Origin: Clostridium_B lapidicellarium
Lineage (GTDB): Bacteria; Bacillota; Clostridia; Clostridiales; Clostridiaceae
Reading direction: 5' to 3'
DNA: 64,000 nt
NCBI RefSeq assembly: GCF_041224415.1
Contig: NZ_JBGFFE010000010.1
Span: 1-64,000, forward strand
In this document: positions 42,527 to 51,818 of the stretch, in pieces
Position numbering within the stretch: position 1 is the stretch's first letter
Layout of the letters: each line of letters starts with the position of its first letter
Position numbers and translations under genes: made by a program
Notes under the pieces: model-generated
Told to the model about the DNA's origin: nothing
Database searches by the model: none
What the model saw: only the letters and a program-made list of their open reading frames with translations

Positions 42527-43159
42527 CTATCCAAAAAACATTTTTATAATCTCAGAAGATTTTCCTTCTTTATAAAAAAAATAGAAATCCTCAGTACAGA
42601 CAAATCTCATAATTTTTTTCCTAATATCTTCATTCTCTATACTATTCCTCATTTTAGAAGTAAATTTTACAAAATCATCATAGTTTCTTAAGTACCCCAC
42701 TGCTTTCTCTGCAATAAAAACCGAAGTAATAGGGGAAATTCCTACATTTCTAGTATTGATTCCCAGTGAAATATTTTCTGTATTCCTCTGGCAGGGAACA
42801 ATACAATTTCCTCTTTGAGGTTCAGAGGCATCCAGATAAATTTTACACAGTTGGCTGCAGTGCCTTCCTATAACCCCGTTTAGCTTTTTATCGCCGGTGG
42901 CAATTACTACAATATGTGCATCCTCTATATACTTTCTCTGATACTTTCCCTTTATCATATCGATATTGTCCTTTATGCCGTCAAATTCTCCGATAAATTC
43001 CGGTGAAAGGACACACACCCGGCATCCTTTTAATGCAAACGTCCTGGATTTTATATAAGCCGCCCTTCCTCCTCCTATTACCACTACCTTTATCTTTGAC
43101 GGCAGAAGTGCAAGAAAAGCACTTGAATAATTCTCAAATGGTCTTTCATTCAATCTCAA
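42527..43159 (-). CDS. Precorrin-2 dehydrogenase (siroheme synthase N-terminal type)
   Basis: A 210-residue NAD-dependent dehydrogenase that would convert precorrin-2 to sirohydrochlorin, the substrate of CbiK. The nucleotide site is IKVVVIGGGRAAYIKSRT near 24-41, followed by CRVCVLSPEF, AHIVVIATGDKKLN, and NIVPCQ-like NCIVPCQRN. The last part (FTSKMRNSIENEDIRKKIM) resembles Met8 and SirC helices. No separate glutamyl-tRNA reductase (HemA) is in the window; in some clostridia this dehydrogenase neighbours hemA. The TTG start is uncertain, with a second TTG two codons later. Confidence 0.85.
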   Translation of the reverse strand: MRLNERPFENYSSAFLALLPSKIKVVVIGGGRAAYIKSRTFALKGCRVCVLSPEFIGEFDGIKDNIDMIKGKYQRKYIEDAHIVVIATGDKKLNGVIGRHCSQLCKIYLDASEPQRGNCIVPCQRNTENISLGINTRNVGISPITSVFIAEKAVGYLRNYDDFVKFTSKMRNSIENEDIRKKIMRFVCTEDFYFFYKEGKSSEIIKMFFG

Positions 43160-43171
43160 TATCCCCCTAAG

Positions 43172-44263
43172 CTATATATTTCCCAGCACACTCAGCAATC
43201 TCTGATTTCTGCTTCTGTCTTTTATGGCCAGCCTTATAAACCTATCATCCAATTTTCTGAAATTGCTGCATTTCCTTATAAGTATACCTGCATTTAAACA
43301 CTTTCTATACAGCTTTTCACAACTCATATCTCCCAGTTTGCAAAGTACAAAATTACTGTAAGTATCATATGTCTTTTCTACAACGGGAATTGCCTTTAAA
43401 CTCTCCAGCATAAATTTTCTTTCCATTTCAATCCACTTCAAAGAATTATCCATATAGCATTCATCCTGAAGAACATATTCAGCCGCTGTCTCTGCAAAAC
43501 AATTTATATTCCACGGATTTTGCTTGGTCCTTATTTTATCCATTAATTTTACATCTTTGCAAACACCGTAGCCAAATCTTATTCCGGGCAGTGCAAAAAA
43601 CTTTGTAAGAGCCCTTACAATAAAAATACATCTGAACTGTTTCATCTCTCTTAAAAAGCTGCAGCCTATCTTACCTGTAAATTCAACAAATGCCTCGTCT
43701 ATAATTATCGTCTTATGATTTTTATTGCAAAAATTCACAATCTCATAAAATTTGTCCTTATCTATTATACCTCCATTTGGATTATTGGGGTTTCCCAAAA
43801 TCAAAGCATCTGCATTTTTAATTTTCAGTTTAATATCTTCATAATCATAATCCATGTTATCAGTCAAGCTGGAATAACTTACACTACAGCCCCATTTTAG
43901 TGCATCTTTCTCATACTCTATAAAAGAAGGTACTACTATGCAGACACTATTAAAGCAGCTTATAACCAGATCTATTATTTCAGAAGCCCCATTTCCAAGT
44001 ACGATGTCACTGTCATCCAGGCTCAATTCTCCATTGCACTTGTTATTTCCAAAATAGTTCTCTGAAAAATCCAAATATTTCCTTATGATATATTTTACTT
44101 TTCTATATTCAACATCCGGATATCTTTCTACATTTTTCAGTGCTTCATCTACATTTTTTTTGAAACTGGAGGGTACTCCCAGAGGATTTATATTAGAGCT
44201 AAAATCCAGAAGTTCTCTTCCCTTTAAAATACCCTCTGTATATACATCTCCGCCATGCTCCAT
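43172..44263 (-). CDS. cobD: L-threonine-O-3-phosphate decarboxylase
   Basis: PLP enzyme making (R)-1-amino-2-propanol O-2-phosphate from threonine phosphate. The 363-residue protein resembles histidinol-phosphate aminotransferase: MEHGGDVYTEGILKGRELLD is characteristic of CobD, followed by FSSNINPLGVP, LGNGASEIIDLVI, LGNPNNPNGGIID and the lysine stretch FIVRALTKFFALPGIRFGYG. The start at 44263 is chosen from the family N-terminus; an extension of 34 codons overlaps cbiB and lacks a ribosome binding site. PduX, CobD and CbiB form the aminopropanol arm. Confidence 0.92.
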   Translation of the reverse strand: MEHGGDVYTEGILKGRELLDFSSNINPLGVPSSFKKNVDEALKNVERYPDVEYRKVKYIIRKYLDFSENYFGNNKCNGELSLDDSDIVLGNGASEIIDLVISCFNSVCIVVPSFIEYEKDALKWGCSVSYSSLTDNMDYDYEDIKLKIKNADALILGNPNNPNGGIIDKDKFYEIVNFCNKNHKTIIIDEAFVEFTGKIGCSFLREMKQFRCIFIVRALTKFFALPGIRFGYGVCKDVKLMDKIRTKQNPWNINCFAETAAEYVLQDECYMDNSLKWIEMERKFMLESLKAIPVVEKTYDTYSNFVLCKLGDMSCEKLYRKCLNAGILIRKCSNFRKLDDRFIRLAIKDRSRNQRLLSVLGNI

Positions 44264-44292
44264 TATACACACGTCCCAACTCTTATTTTTAT

Positions 44293-45258
44293 TTAAACGG
44301 CCTGGATCACCAGTGCCATTAAAATCATCATGAGTACTTCTGTAAAATACATAAGATCTATACAATACTTTATATGCTCAAAATTCAATTCAACAAGCTT
44401 ATCTCCTATGGTTGGCTTATACACTTCCTCGCCAAAATAAATGTTAGTGCCGCCGAGCTGTACTCCGAGAGCTCCTGCTGCTGCAGATTCGGGATATGCA
44501 CAGTTGGGGCTTTTATGGTTTCTCCTGTCCCTTATCATTATCTTAAAGGTTTTTACTGGATTCCCCCTTACTGTAAAGGACATTATGCACATAAGCACCC
44601 CTGTGATTCTAGCAGGTACAAAATTAAATACATCATCTATTTTAGCCGGGAAAAATCCTATGTATCTATACCTCTCATTCATATATCCAAGCATTGAGTC
44701 CATAGTATTTATGCCCTTGTAGAGCATAGCAAGAGGTGCCCCAAATACAGCCGCATATATAAGTGGTGCTATGACTCCGTCGGATGTATTTTCAGCTACC
44801 GTTTCCACATCTGCCCTTATTATATCTCCGCTGCTTAAATTAGAAGTATCCCTGCCAACTATGTAAGAGAGCTTCAGCCTCGCTTTCTCAATATTTTTTT
44901 CTTTTAAAGCAAAATAAACTTTTTTGGCTTCCACCGACAGGCATTTAGCAGAAATAGTCGTACAGATAATGAATGTATTCACCAAATTATATAAAATCAG
45001 GTGTCTTCTCAAAATCACAAGTAATACAAACGGTGCAATAAAACTTACAGCTCCTACTGTTAAAACTATCAACCCTCCAAAAGCTTTTAAACTGCCATTT
45101 GTTTTACAAATTTTTCTTCCTTTCTTTTCTAAGCAGGATATAAGTTTTCCTATATATATGACAGGATGCGGGAACCAACCCGGGTCTCCAAATATCCAGT
45201 CCAGTACAACTGCTGCAAGGAGATCTATAATATTTATATATACAAGGGAAAAAGGCAA
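44293..45258 (-). CDS. cbiB: Adenosylcobinamide-phosphate synthase
   Basis: A membrane protein of 321 residues that attaches aminopropanol phosphate to adenosylcobyric acid. About five hydrophobic segments are visible. Family landmarks are LDWIFGDPGWFPHPVIYIGK, LSYIVGRDTSNLSSGDIIRA, ETVAENTSDGVIAPLIYA and the late AYPESAAAGALGVQLGG. It begins at TTG 45258 with GGAGGG six nt upstream, and the next gene is cobD. Confidence 0.95.
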   Translation of the reverse strand: MPFSLVYINIIDLLAAVVLDWIFGDPGWFPHPVIYIGKLISCLEKKGRKICKTNGSLKAFGGLIVLTVGAVSFIAPFVLLVILRRHLILYNLVNTFIICTTISAKCLSVEAKKVYFALKEKNIEKARLKLSYIVGRDTSNLSSGDIIRADVETVAENTSDGVIAPLIYAAVFGAPLAMLYKGINTMDSMLGYMNERYRYIGFFPAKIDDVFNFVPARITGVLMCIMSFTVRGNPVKTFKIMIRDRRNHKSPNCAYPESAAAGALGVQLGGTNIYFGEEVYKPTIGDKLVELNFEHIKYCIDLMYFTEVLMMILMALVIQAV

Positions 45259-45295
45259 ATTAATCCCTCCTTCTGGTATTTGCTAAGCATATCTA

Positions 45296-46813
45296 TCATT
45301 TGATGCCCATAATAGCATATATTTTATCTATATCAAGACTTCTTCGTACTATATGGGCAAGTTTCTCTATTTCGCCCTCTCTGAGGTTTTCATATATTTT
45401 GGATTTTTTATAGCTCAGTCCTTTGTTCTGTCTTATTCTGTTTAAAATATATTCTCTAAAATCAACGGCGTCAAAAACACCGTGTATATAAGTTCCAAAA
45501 ACATTTTGGGCTGTATTCACAGCTCCATCTTTCATATGAACTTTTTTTCTGTTTTTCTCTGTAAATTCAAACAGCGGCCCGGCGTTTATGCCATATTTGC
45601 ATATTCCCATATGAATTTCATATCCATACACATTCAATTTCTTTTTTTCCAAAGATCCATTTTTATCTATAAACGGGAAATCCATATCACTTACGGCCTT
45701 TACTCTAGTAGTGACTTTTTCCCTGTCAAACACAGTTTCTATATCCAGAAGACCTATTCCATCCGCCCCCCCGACGTCAGTTTCCGTCTTATAGGGATCA
45801 CTTATGGTTTTGCCGAGCATTTGATAGCCGCCACATACTCCTATTACAATTCCAGTTTTGCTGTATTTTTTAATGCAGGATTCAAGACCGCATTTCCTGA
45901 TTTTAATTAAATCTTCTATGGTATTTTTACTTCCGGGAATTATAAGCAAATCCGGATTCCCAAATTCCTCCACAGAAGTTATGAATCTCACAGAAACATC
46001 ATCTTCACTTTTAAGGGCATCCAAATCTGTAAAATTAGAAATATGTGGCAGTTTTACTACAGCTATATCTATAGGTGCCGTAACTTTTTTGTTGAATTGC
46101 ACCGCCGCATCTTCATCTTCCAGTGCCAGGTTAAAATGAGGTATAACTCCCAGGCAGGGTACTTTGATAACATCTTCAAGCATTTTGAGCCCAGGTTTTA
46201 ATATATCTATGTCTCCCCTAAACTTATTTATTATTGTTCCCTTAACTCTTCTCTTCTCTTCTTCATTAAAAAACAGCATTGTACCTGCAAGAGAGGCAAA
46301 TACTCCTCCCTTGTCTATATCACCGGCCAAAAGAACGGGAGCATCTGCTATTTCAGCCATACCCATATTCACGATGTCCCTATCCCTTAAATTTATCTCC
46401 GCAGGACTTCCTGCACCTTCCATCACTATTATATCAAAATTTTCTTCCAACTTTTTAAAGTGATCTCTAAGCATGTCCCTAAACTCCAGCTTCATATTAT
46501 GGTATTCCATAGCTGTGCTGTTTCCATATACTTTACCGTTTACTATTATCTGGCACTTTTTATCCGAAGTAGGCTTTAATAGTATCGGATTCATATACGC
46601 TTCCGGCTGCAGTCCTGCAGCATAGGCCTGAAGCACTTGGGCACGGCCCATCTCTTTTCCATCCAAAGTTATATAGGAATTCAACGACATATTTTGAGAT
46701 TTAAATGGACATACTGAATATCCATCCTGTTTAAATATCCTGCAAAGGGCAGAAACAATTATACTTTTACCTACAGAAGAACCCGTACCTTGAATCATAA
46801 TTTTCGTCACCAT
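45296..46813 (-). CDS. cbiP: Cobyric acid synthase (glutamine-hydrolysing)
   Basis: Amidates side chains b, d, e and g. The 505-residue protein has the ATPase domain (IMIQGTGSSVGKSIIVSALC P-loop, PFKSQNMSLNSYIT, VMEGAGSPAEINLRDRDIVN) and the glutaminase domain (LLIIPGSKNTIEDLI, the catalytic Cys in VIGVCGGYQMLG, and the His in GTYIHGVFDA). It is the first gene behind the cobalamin riboswitch and terminator. The ATG at 46813 follows GAGGAG. Confidence 0.96.
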   Translation of the reverse strand: MVTKIMIQGTGSSVGKSIIVSALCRIFKQDGYSVCPFKSQNMSLNSYITLDGKEMGRAQVLQAYAAGLQPEAYMNPILLKPTSDKKCQIIVNGKVYGNSTAMEYHNMKLEFRDMLRDHFKKLEENFDIIVMEGAGSPAEINLRDRDIVNMGMAEIADAPVLLAGDIDKGGVFASLAGTMLFFNEEEKRRVKGTIINKFRGDIDILKPGLKMLEDVIKVPCLGVIPHFNLALEDEDAAVQFNKKVTAPIDIAVVKLPHISNFTDLDALKSEDDVSVRFITSVEEFGNPDLLIIPGSKNTIEDLIKIRKCGLESCIKKYSKTGIVIGVCGGYQMLGKTISDPYKTETDVGGADGIGLLDIETVFDREKVTTRVKAVSDMDFPFIDKNGSLEKKKLNVYGYEIHMGICKYGINAGPLFEFTEKNRKKVHMKDGAVNTAQNVFGTYIHGVFDAVDFREYILNRIRQNKGLSYKKSKIYENLREGEIEKLAHIVRRSLDIDKIYAIMGIK

Positions 46814-46842
46814 AACCACTCCTCTAATACTGTTTTAAGAAC

Positions 46843-46874
46843 AAAAGCGACGAGCTTTAGAGCTCATCGCTTTT
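46843..46874 (-). terminator. Terminator of the cobalamin riboswitch expression platform
   Basis: AAAAGCGATGAGCT and its near-complement form a long stem, followed on the minus strand by TTTT and further T. It lies between the cobalamin aptamer and the cbiP ribosome binding site. Confidence 0.8.
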
Positions 46875-46934
46875 AACATAAAAATCCAGTTTACACTAAA
46901 AATTTAAACGTAATAAAAGTTTCTTTCCCTCCGA

Positions 46935-47060
46935 AAGCAAAAACAATTTGTTAGGCAGGTTTTCTGGCTTATGATCCATAACTCACAATCAAATACAGTA
47001 GCGGGGGCTGCTGCGGAATCTAACCGCATTCCCTTTTAACCTATAACTATTCAATTATAA
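46935..47060 (-). ncRNA. Cobalamin riboswitch
   Basis: On the minus strand the core motifs follow in order: GGTTAAAAGGGAA (about 47042), GCGGTTAGATTCCGCAGC, GCCCCCGCTACTGT (about 47010) and the B12 box AGCCAGAAAACCTGCC (46970-46955). Spacing fits an adenosylcobalamin-type riboswitch. It precedes cbiP and the whole 21-gene operon, so adenosylcobalamin is expected to stop its own synthesis. It begins about 40 nt after the stop of cbiO. Confidence 0.95.
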
Positions 47061-47103
47061 CTTTAAGTTTATTATACTACACTTTTTATGTCAACCAATT
47101 TAG

Positions 47104-47829
47104 TCATTTAATATTACATTTTATCAAAAAATCATTGTCCTGTATCACCCTGCTGTAAGCATCGTCTCTTATTATGCGATGATCTTCCGAAAACACCAAT
47201 ACACGTCTGAAAAGTCCCTTCACATATTCAAAATCGTGGGTAGAACATATTATAGTTTTTCCAACCCCGTTCAATTTTTTAAACAGATCATTTAAAAACT
47301 TTTTACCCTTGGGATCTATTCCGCTCATGGGTTCGTCTAAAACCAGTACCTCTGGATTAAGAGCGAGTACAGAGGCTATGGCGACTCTCTTTTTTTCCCC
47401 TCCACTTATATTGTAAGGTTCCTTATTTTCCAGATCCTTTACATTCAGAAGATTCAAACAATCATTCACTCTTTTTTCCACTTCAGCCTCATCCATTCCC
47501 ATTTGTCTCGGACCAAAGGCCACCTCTTCATATACATTTGAACAAAAAAGCTGTGCATCGGAATTTTGGAACACGAATCCCATTTTCTTATGAAACTTTT
47601 TGGAAAAATCACTTTGTTCCAATTTATCTTTGGATATCAGTACATTATTAAAATAATAGTCTCCGCTCGAAGGGAATATTATGCCATTTAACAGTTTTAA
47701 AAGAGTTGATTTTCCACTGCCGTTGGCACCTATAAGTGCTATAGAATCTCCCTGTCCTATTTTGAGATTTATATTTTTTAAAACTTCTTCATCCTTATAT
47801 TTAAAAAATACATTTTTAAGCTCTATCAT
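47104..47829 (-). CDS. cbiO: Energy-coupling factor (cobalt-type) ABC ATPase
   Basis: A 241-residue ATPase of the CbiO/EcfA group. Walker A is ALIGANGSGKSTLLKLLNG, the Q-loop VFQNSDAQLFCSNVYEEVAFG is typical of ECF ATPases, the signature NISGGEKKRVAIASVLA, and Walker B VLVLDEPMSGIDP. It overlaps cbiQ by four bases. Its place beside the cobalamin riboswitch suggests cobalt uptake, but no CbiM or CbiN substrate component is adjacent. Confidence 0.9.
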   Translation of the reverse strand: MIELKNVFFKYKDEEVLKNINLKIGQGDSIALIGANGSGKSTLLKLLNGIIFPSSGDYYFNNVLISKDKLEQSDFSKKFHKKMGFVFQNSDAQLFCSNVYEEVAFGPRQMGMDEAEVEKRVNDCLNLLNVKDLENKEPYNISGGEKKRVAIASVLALNPEVLVLDEPMSGIDPKGKKFLNDLFKKLNGVGKTIICSTHDFEYVKGLFRRVLVFSEDHRIIRDDAYSRVIQDNDFLIKCNIK

Positions 47830-48632
47830 ATCAACCTCATTCCAGTTATGTAAAAATACATACCTATTATAAAAATCCCAGCCGCCGAATATAGAAAATC
47901 TGCAAATTTAAATTTGAATTTACTATGAGATACATATTCTCCCGTAAATCCCCTGCATTCCATGGCAGAATACATTTCATCCCCCATTTCCTTGGATTTT
48001 AAAAACAGACCTCCCATAAGTTTTGAAATGGAAGAATATTTGTGATTATTCTTTCCCACGGATCTGAGTTTAAGAGAATAAAACATGTCCAAAGCAAACT
48101 CTCCCAAAATAAAAATATACCTTAAAGTTATGTCAAAAACCAAAATAAAAATATCCGGTATGAAAAACTTTTTTAAGGCCCTTATCATGTCATGCCATTT
48201 GGTAGTATAAGATAGGGTGTTTATAGAAATTATAGTCCCAGCTATCTTTAATATGAGCAAAACACTGTTTCTTACATTACCCATAACCATAGAAGGTATG
48301 AGCATTACAACAGTAAACATCGGTACAGCTGCACTCACAATCAATATTTTTTTTATCTCCCCTATATCCAAGAGACTCAATATAAGCAAAAAATATACAT
48401 CCACCAAAAGTACATAATAAAAGCTCTTGGATAAAGACAAAAATATTATACATAAAATAGTAAAAAATAGTTTTACTATGGGATTCAAACTGTATAAAAG
48501 GCTGTTTTCACTTCTGTTGTTTCTTTTAATAAGGGACAAAAGATGTAATATAGAAAAAATGCTTTTATCTATAAATTTATCCTTGTCCTTTGGCGGAATA
48601 TAATTATCCTTTTTTAAAAGCCAATCCTTCAT
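47826..48632 (-). CDS. cbiQ: Energy-coupling factor transmembrane protein (CbiQ-type)
   Basis: A 268-residue membrane protein with five or six hydrophobic segments, of the CbiQ/EcfT family. The two short cytoplasmic motifs that couple to the ATPases are visible near the end: LKLRSVG and AMECRGFTGEY. Opening sequence (MKDWLLKKDNYIPPKDKDKF) is like the cobalt-specific CbiQ. It is followed by its ATPase gene. The substrate-binding subunits are missing from this window. Confidence 0.88.
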   Translation of the reverse strand: MKDWLLKKDNYIPPKDKDKFIDKSIFSILHLLSLIKRNNRSENSLLYSLNPIVKLFFTILCIIFLSLSKSFYYVLLVDVYFLLILSLLDIGEIKKILIVSAAVPMFTVVMLIPSMVMGNVRNSVLLILKIAGTIISINTLSYTTKWHDMIRALKKFFIPDIFILVFDITLRYIFILGEFALDMFYSLKLRSVGKNNHKYSSISKLMGGLFLKSKEMGDEMYSAMECRGFTGEYVSHSKFKFKFADFLYSAAGIFIIGMYFYITGMRLI

Positions 48633-48720
48633 AATTACACCTGCAATTTCAGATTATAGTTTACTCATGATAAAAATATATCATAACCACAAGTATATTT
48701 CAAACGGCCTGTGATCTGTG

Positions 48721-49275
48721 CTATATACCTTCCATTCCAAAGAAAACATACCACGGTCCCATGGCTATAGCAGTTCCATTTGCCTGTTCCTTCAGGAAAA
48801 AATGTTTCAGCTCCTCTTTCTTCAGTGCAATTACCTCTATATCCTCTGCTGCTTCTAAATTCTGTTTGGGGTTCTTATTTTCCTCCAGATTTTCATCTAT
48901 TTCAACTTTTACCACTCTTATCCTGTCTGTAAGCAGGGCAGCATTGGAATATAGGGAAATACCTACAGATTTGACCCTCCCCGTATAACCTGTTTCCTCT
49001 TTTAATTCTCTCAGTGCATTCTCAGGCAAACTGCCCTTTTCCACAAGTCCTGCAGGAAATCCAATAATGTAGTTGTCTATGGCAGGTCTATATTGCTTTA
49101 TGAGTATATATCTGTTAGATGGAACCATTTTTCCTATTATGACAACTGTATTGGTAGTATTGGTTCTTTCTATGCTTTCCCATTTCAACTGCTCATGACT
49201 CTTTCCCTCATAAGTTATCTCATTCAATTTAATCCAATTTCCACTGTAAAGTGTTTTTTGCGATAATTTTCTCAA
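48721..49275 (-). CDS. Nudix hydrolase (ADP-ribose pyrophosphatase type)
   Basis: A 184-residue hydrolase with the full Nudix box GLVEKGSLPENALRELKEET followed by GYTG. N-terminal strands (LYSGNWIKLNEITYEGKSHE) resemble ADP-ribose pyrophosphatases. It probably splits ADP-ribose or a related dinucleotide; the exact substrate is not determined. It starts at TTG 49275, immediately after the stop of the MocR regulator, with GGGAGG seven nt upstream, so the two are translationally linked. Confidence 0.9.
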   Translation of the reverse strand: MRKLSQKTLYSGNWIKLNEITYEGKSHEQLKWESIERTNTTNTVVIIGKMVPSNRYILIKQYRPAIDNYIIGFPAGLVEKGSLPENALRELKEETGYTGRVKSVGISLYSNAALLTDRIRVVKVEIDENLEENKNPKQNLEAAEDIEVIALKKEELKHFFLKEQANGTAIAMGPWYVFFGMEGI

Positions 49276-50727
49276 TTATATGCCTCCCAAATTTCTAACT
49301 TCTTCTCCAATTATACTAAAACCTTTTTTTATATCCTCTTTACTAACTCTTGAAAAGCCAAGCCTCAAAGTGTCCTGCCCCTTATCATCCACATAAAATA
49401 TATCTCCTGGAGTAAATATGACATTCTTCCTGCAGCATTTTTCTAAAAGTTGTCTGGAATTTATTCCCTTTAATTTTATAAAAATATGCATCCCTCCTTC
49501 ACCGAGTATTTCCCTGCTGGGTATATAATTTTTGGCACACTTCAATGCAAATTCATATTTTTCCCTGTATATTCTTCTGGCTTTTTTGATATATTTATTA
49601 AAATCCCCGCTTTGCAGATACTCATAGAAAATTGCCTGATCCAGAGAAGAAGTATGTATATTTCTCGCCCTCTTGATACTTTCCAAGTATCCCGTAAGCA
49701 CCTTATCTGACAATATCCATCCTATCCTTATCCCCGGAAACAGGACTTTTGAAAAACTTCCTATGTATATGACACTATTGCCTTTTCCTGCAATAGCAGC
49801 TATCGGAAGCACATGGGCACCTGAATATCTCAGCTCCTCATTAAAACCATCTTCAATTATAGGCACATTGCAGCCTTTAAGTATATTATACAACTTTGCC
49901 CTATTCTCTGGAGGCATTACAATGCCCGTAGGATTGTGATAGGAAGGTATGAAATAGGAAATCTTGAATTTTTCTTTCTTTAATTTTTCTTTTAGTTCAT
50001 TTAGATCTACACCTTTCCTTCCAATCTGCACCCCCTTTATATTGAGTCCATGTAATTTCATAATCTTAATAGCCGTGTTATGGGTGGGATTTTCACACAG
50101 TATGCTGTCACCTTTATTTGTAAGACAGGACAGTACCAGATCAAATCCTTCAGTAAAACCATTTGTTATAAGTATATCCTTGCCTTTTATATCCACGCCT
50201 TTATTTTCCATATATTTAAGGAGATATTCTATTAAAAGCTTGTATCCCTGGGCATATCCATAATTCAGTATTTTTTTCCCTTCTATAGACATGCGGTTTA
50301 AAAAAGATTTCTTAAATTCCTCTATATTAAAAAGATTTTCATCCGGAGCTATACTTTTGAAAGATATCATCCCTCTTTTCCATTTTGTCTCATGTTTGAT
50401 TATATCCAGTTTCTCCGAAAGTTTCCCATATGCATTTACTTTATTTTCCCAGTCTATATCCCATTTTTCCTGGGTACTTACCTTTACATCTGAGACAAAA
50501 GTACCCCTGCCTTTTTTTATGTAAACAAAACCCTCATCCTGTAAAAATTCATAAGCATACATTACTGTGTTTCTGCTTATGTTTAACATTGAGGCCATTT
50601 CCCTGGATGAGGGAAGCTTTTCATCTGCCCTGAGCAGTCCCCTCAGTATCATGCCCTTTATGTAATCCCTTATCTGTATATATGCAAATTTGCTGTTCTT
50701 GTCTTCTATTTTCATATCAGAGAACAT
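49276..50727 (-). CDS. ddlR: MocR-type (GntR helix-turn-helix plus aminotransferase fold) regulator, DdlR-like
   Basis: A 483-residue MocR-family transcription factor. A winged helix (about 15-85; RGLLRADEKLPSSREMASML and ISRNTVMYAYEFLQDEGF) is joined to an aminotransferase-like domain (about 115-480; ILITNGFTEGFDLVLSCL, SYHNPTGIVMPPENR and IYIGSFSKVLFPGIRIGW, with the PLP lysine). Because it is divergent from ddl, the arrangement known for DdlR of Brevibacillus and Clostridioides, it is likely an activator of ddl. The start at 50727 has GAGGTGA at good spacing. Confidence 0.85.
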   Translation of the reverse strand: MFSDMKIEDKNSKFAYIQIRDYIKGMILRGLLRADEKLPSSREMASMLNISRNTVMYAYEFLQDEGFVYIKKGRGTFVSDVKVSTQEKWDIDWENKVNAYGKLSEKLDIIKHETKWKRGMISFKSIAPDENLFNIEEFKKSFLNRMSIEGKKILNYGYAQGYKLLIEYLLKYMENKGVDIKGKDILITNGFTEGFDLVLSCLTNKGDSILCENPTHNTAIKIMKLHGLNIKGVQIGRKGVDLNELKEKLKKEKFKISYFIPSYHNPTGIVMPPENRAKLYNILKGCNVPIIEDGFNEELRYSGAHVLPIAAIAGKGNSVIYIGSFSKVLFPGIRIGWILSDKVLTGYLESIKRARNIHTSSLDQAIFYEYLQSGDFNKYIKKARRIYREKYEFALKCAKNYIPSREILGEGGMHIFIKLKGINSRQLLEKCCRKNVIFTPGDIFYVDDKGQDTLRLGFSRVSKEDIKKGFSIIGEEVRNLGGI

Positions 50728-50819
50728 ATTAAATTTCACCTCAATTATATTTTACACAATAAACTGCATAAATAAAGGATAATATTCGAAACCACAGTAG
50801 AAGAAAAATAGTCACAGCG

Positions 50820-50869
50820 TGGTTCTTTATTTTACAGGACAAATGTATAGAATAAATAATAAAGAACCA
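50820..50869. promoter_or_regulatory. Inverted repeat between ddlR and ddl, candidate DdlR operator
   Basis: TGGTTCTTTATT (50820-50831) is repeated in perfect inverted form as AATAAAGAACCA (50858-50869), 26 nt apart, within the 174-nt divergent intergenic region. Another AACCAC copy lies upstream near 50790. Repeats of this kind are typical of MocR operators. Confidence 0.55.
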
Positions 50870-50901
50870 AGTAAAATAATAAATTTCACGGAGGAATCAA
50901 A

Positions 50902-51804
50902 ATGAAAATAGGAGTAGTTATGGGTGGAATATCTTCTGAAAGAGAAGTTTCATTAAATTCAGGCAGGGAAATAACAAACTATCTGGATAAAAACAAGTAT
51001 GAGGTAAAACCTATTGTAATAGATAAAAAGAGTGACGCTTTTGAAAAAACCAGGGACATAGATTTTGCATTTATAGCACTTCACGGAAAATTTGGAGAAG
51101 ATGGCGTAATACAATCTGTATTTGAAACTATGGACATACCTTATTCAGGCTGCGGTCCTCTGACAAGCAGCATATGTATGGACAAAGATATAAGTAAAAA
51201 AATATTTGAATCTACAGGAATCAATACTGCAAAATGGATATGTATTAATTCAACAGATGAAATAGATTATAGATACCTGGATGATATGGGCTATCCTGTA
51301 GTTGTAAAGCCAAACTGTGGAGGTTCAAGCGTAGCCACCAGTATAGTAAAAGAAAAAAAATATGTAGAGGATGCCGTAAAATTGGCCCTTGACTATGACA
51401 ATGAAATAATAATTGAAAAATATATAAAAGGTGATGAAGTGACCTGCTGTATGTTAGACGGCAAGGTGCTCCCCCTCATTTCCATAAGACCAAAATCCGA
51501 TTTTTTCGATTATACTTCAAAATATGCGGATGGCGGATCAGATGAGATAATAGTTAAACTGGAAAAATCTCTGCAAGACAAAATAGAAAAAATATGTCTT
51601 AAATGCTGGAAAGTTCTGAAATGTACCGGCTACGTAAGGGTCGACATGATAGTTAAGGATAATATTCCCTATGTATTGGAATTAAACACTCTTCCAGGTC
51701 TTACAAAAAACAGCCTTTTTCCCAAAAGTGCAAACGCAGTAAACATGTCTTTTACGGAATTACTGGATAAAATAATTAAATATTCTCTTAAAAATAAGCA
51801 ATAA
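50902..51804 (+). CDS. ddl: D-alanine-D-alanine ligase
   Basis: Makes the D-Ala-D-Ala dipeptide for peptidoglycan. The 300-residue ATP-grasp protein starts MKIGVVMGGISSEREVSLNSG and has FIALHGKFGEDGVIQSVFE, PYSGCGPLTSSICMDKDISK, PVVVKPNCGGSSVATSIV, and VLELNTLPGLTKNSLFPKSA, the full set of Ddl motifs. GGAGGAATCAAA lies before the ATG. It is transcribed away from ddlR and ends at a terminator. Confidence 0.95.
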   Translation: MKIGVVMGGISSEREVSLNSGREITNYLDKNKYEVKPIVIDKKSDAFEKTRDIDFAFIALHGKFGEDGVIQSVFETMDIPYSGCGPLTSSICMDKDISKKIFESTGINTAKWICINSTDEIDYRYLDDMGYPVVVKPNCGGSSVATSIVKEKKYVEDAVKLALDYDNEIIIEKYIKGDEVTCCMLDGKVLPLISIRPKSDFFDYTSKYADGGSDEIIVKLEKSLQDKIEKICLKCWKVLKCTGYVRVDMIVKDNIPYVLELNTLPGLTKNSLFPKSANAVNMSFTELLDKIIKYSLKNKQ

Positions 51805-51818
51805 TAGTTTTTAAATTT

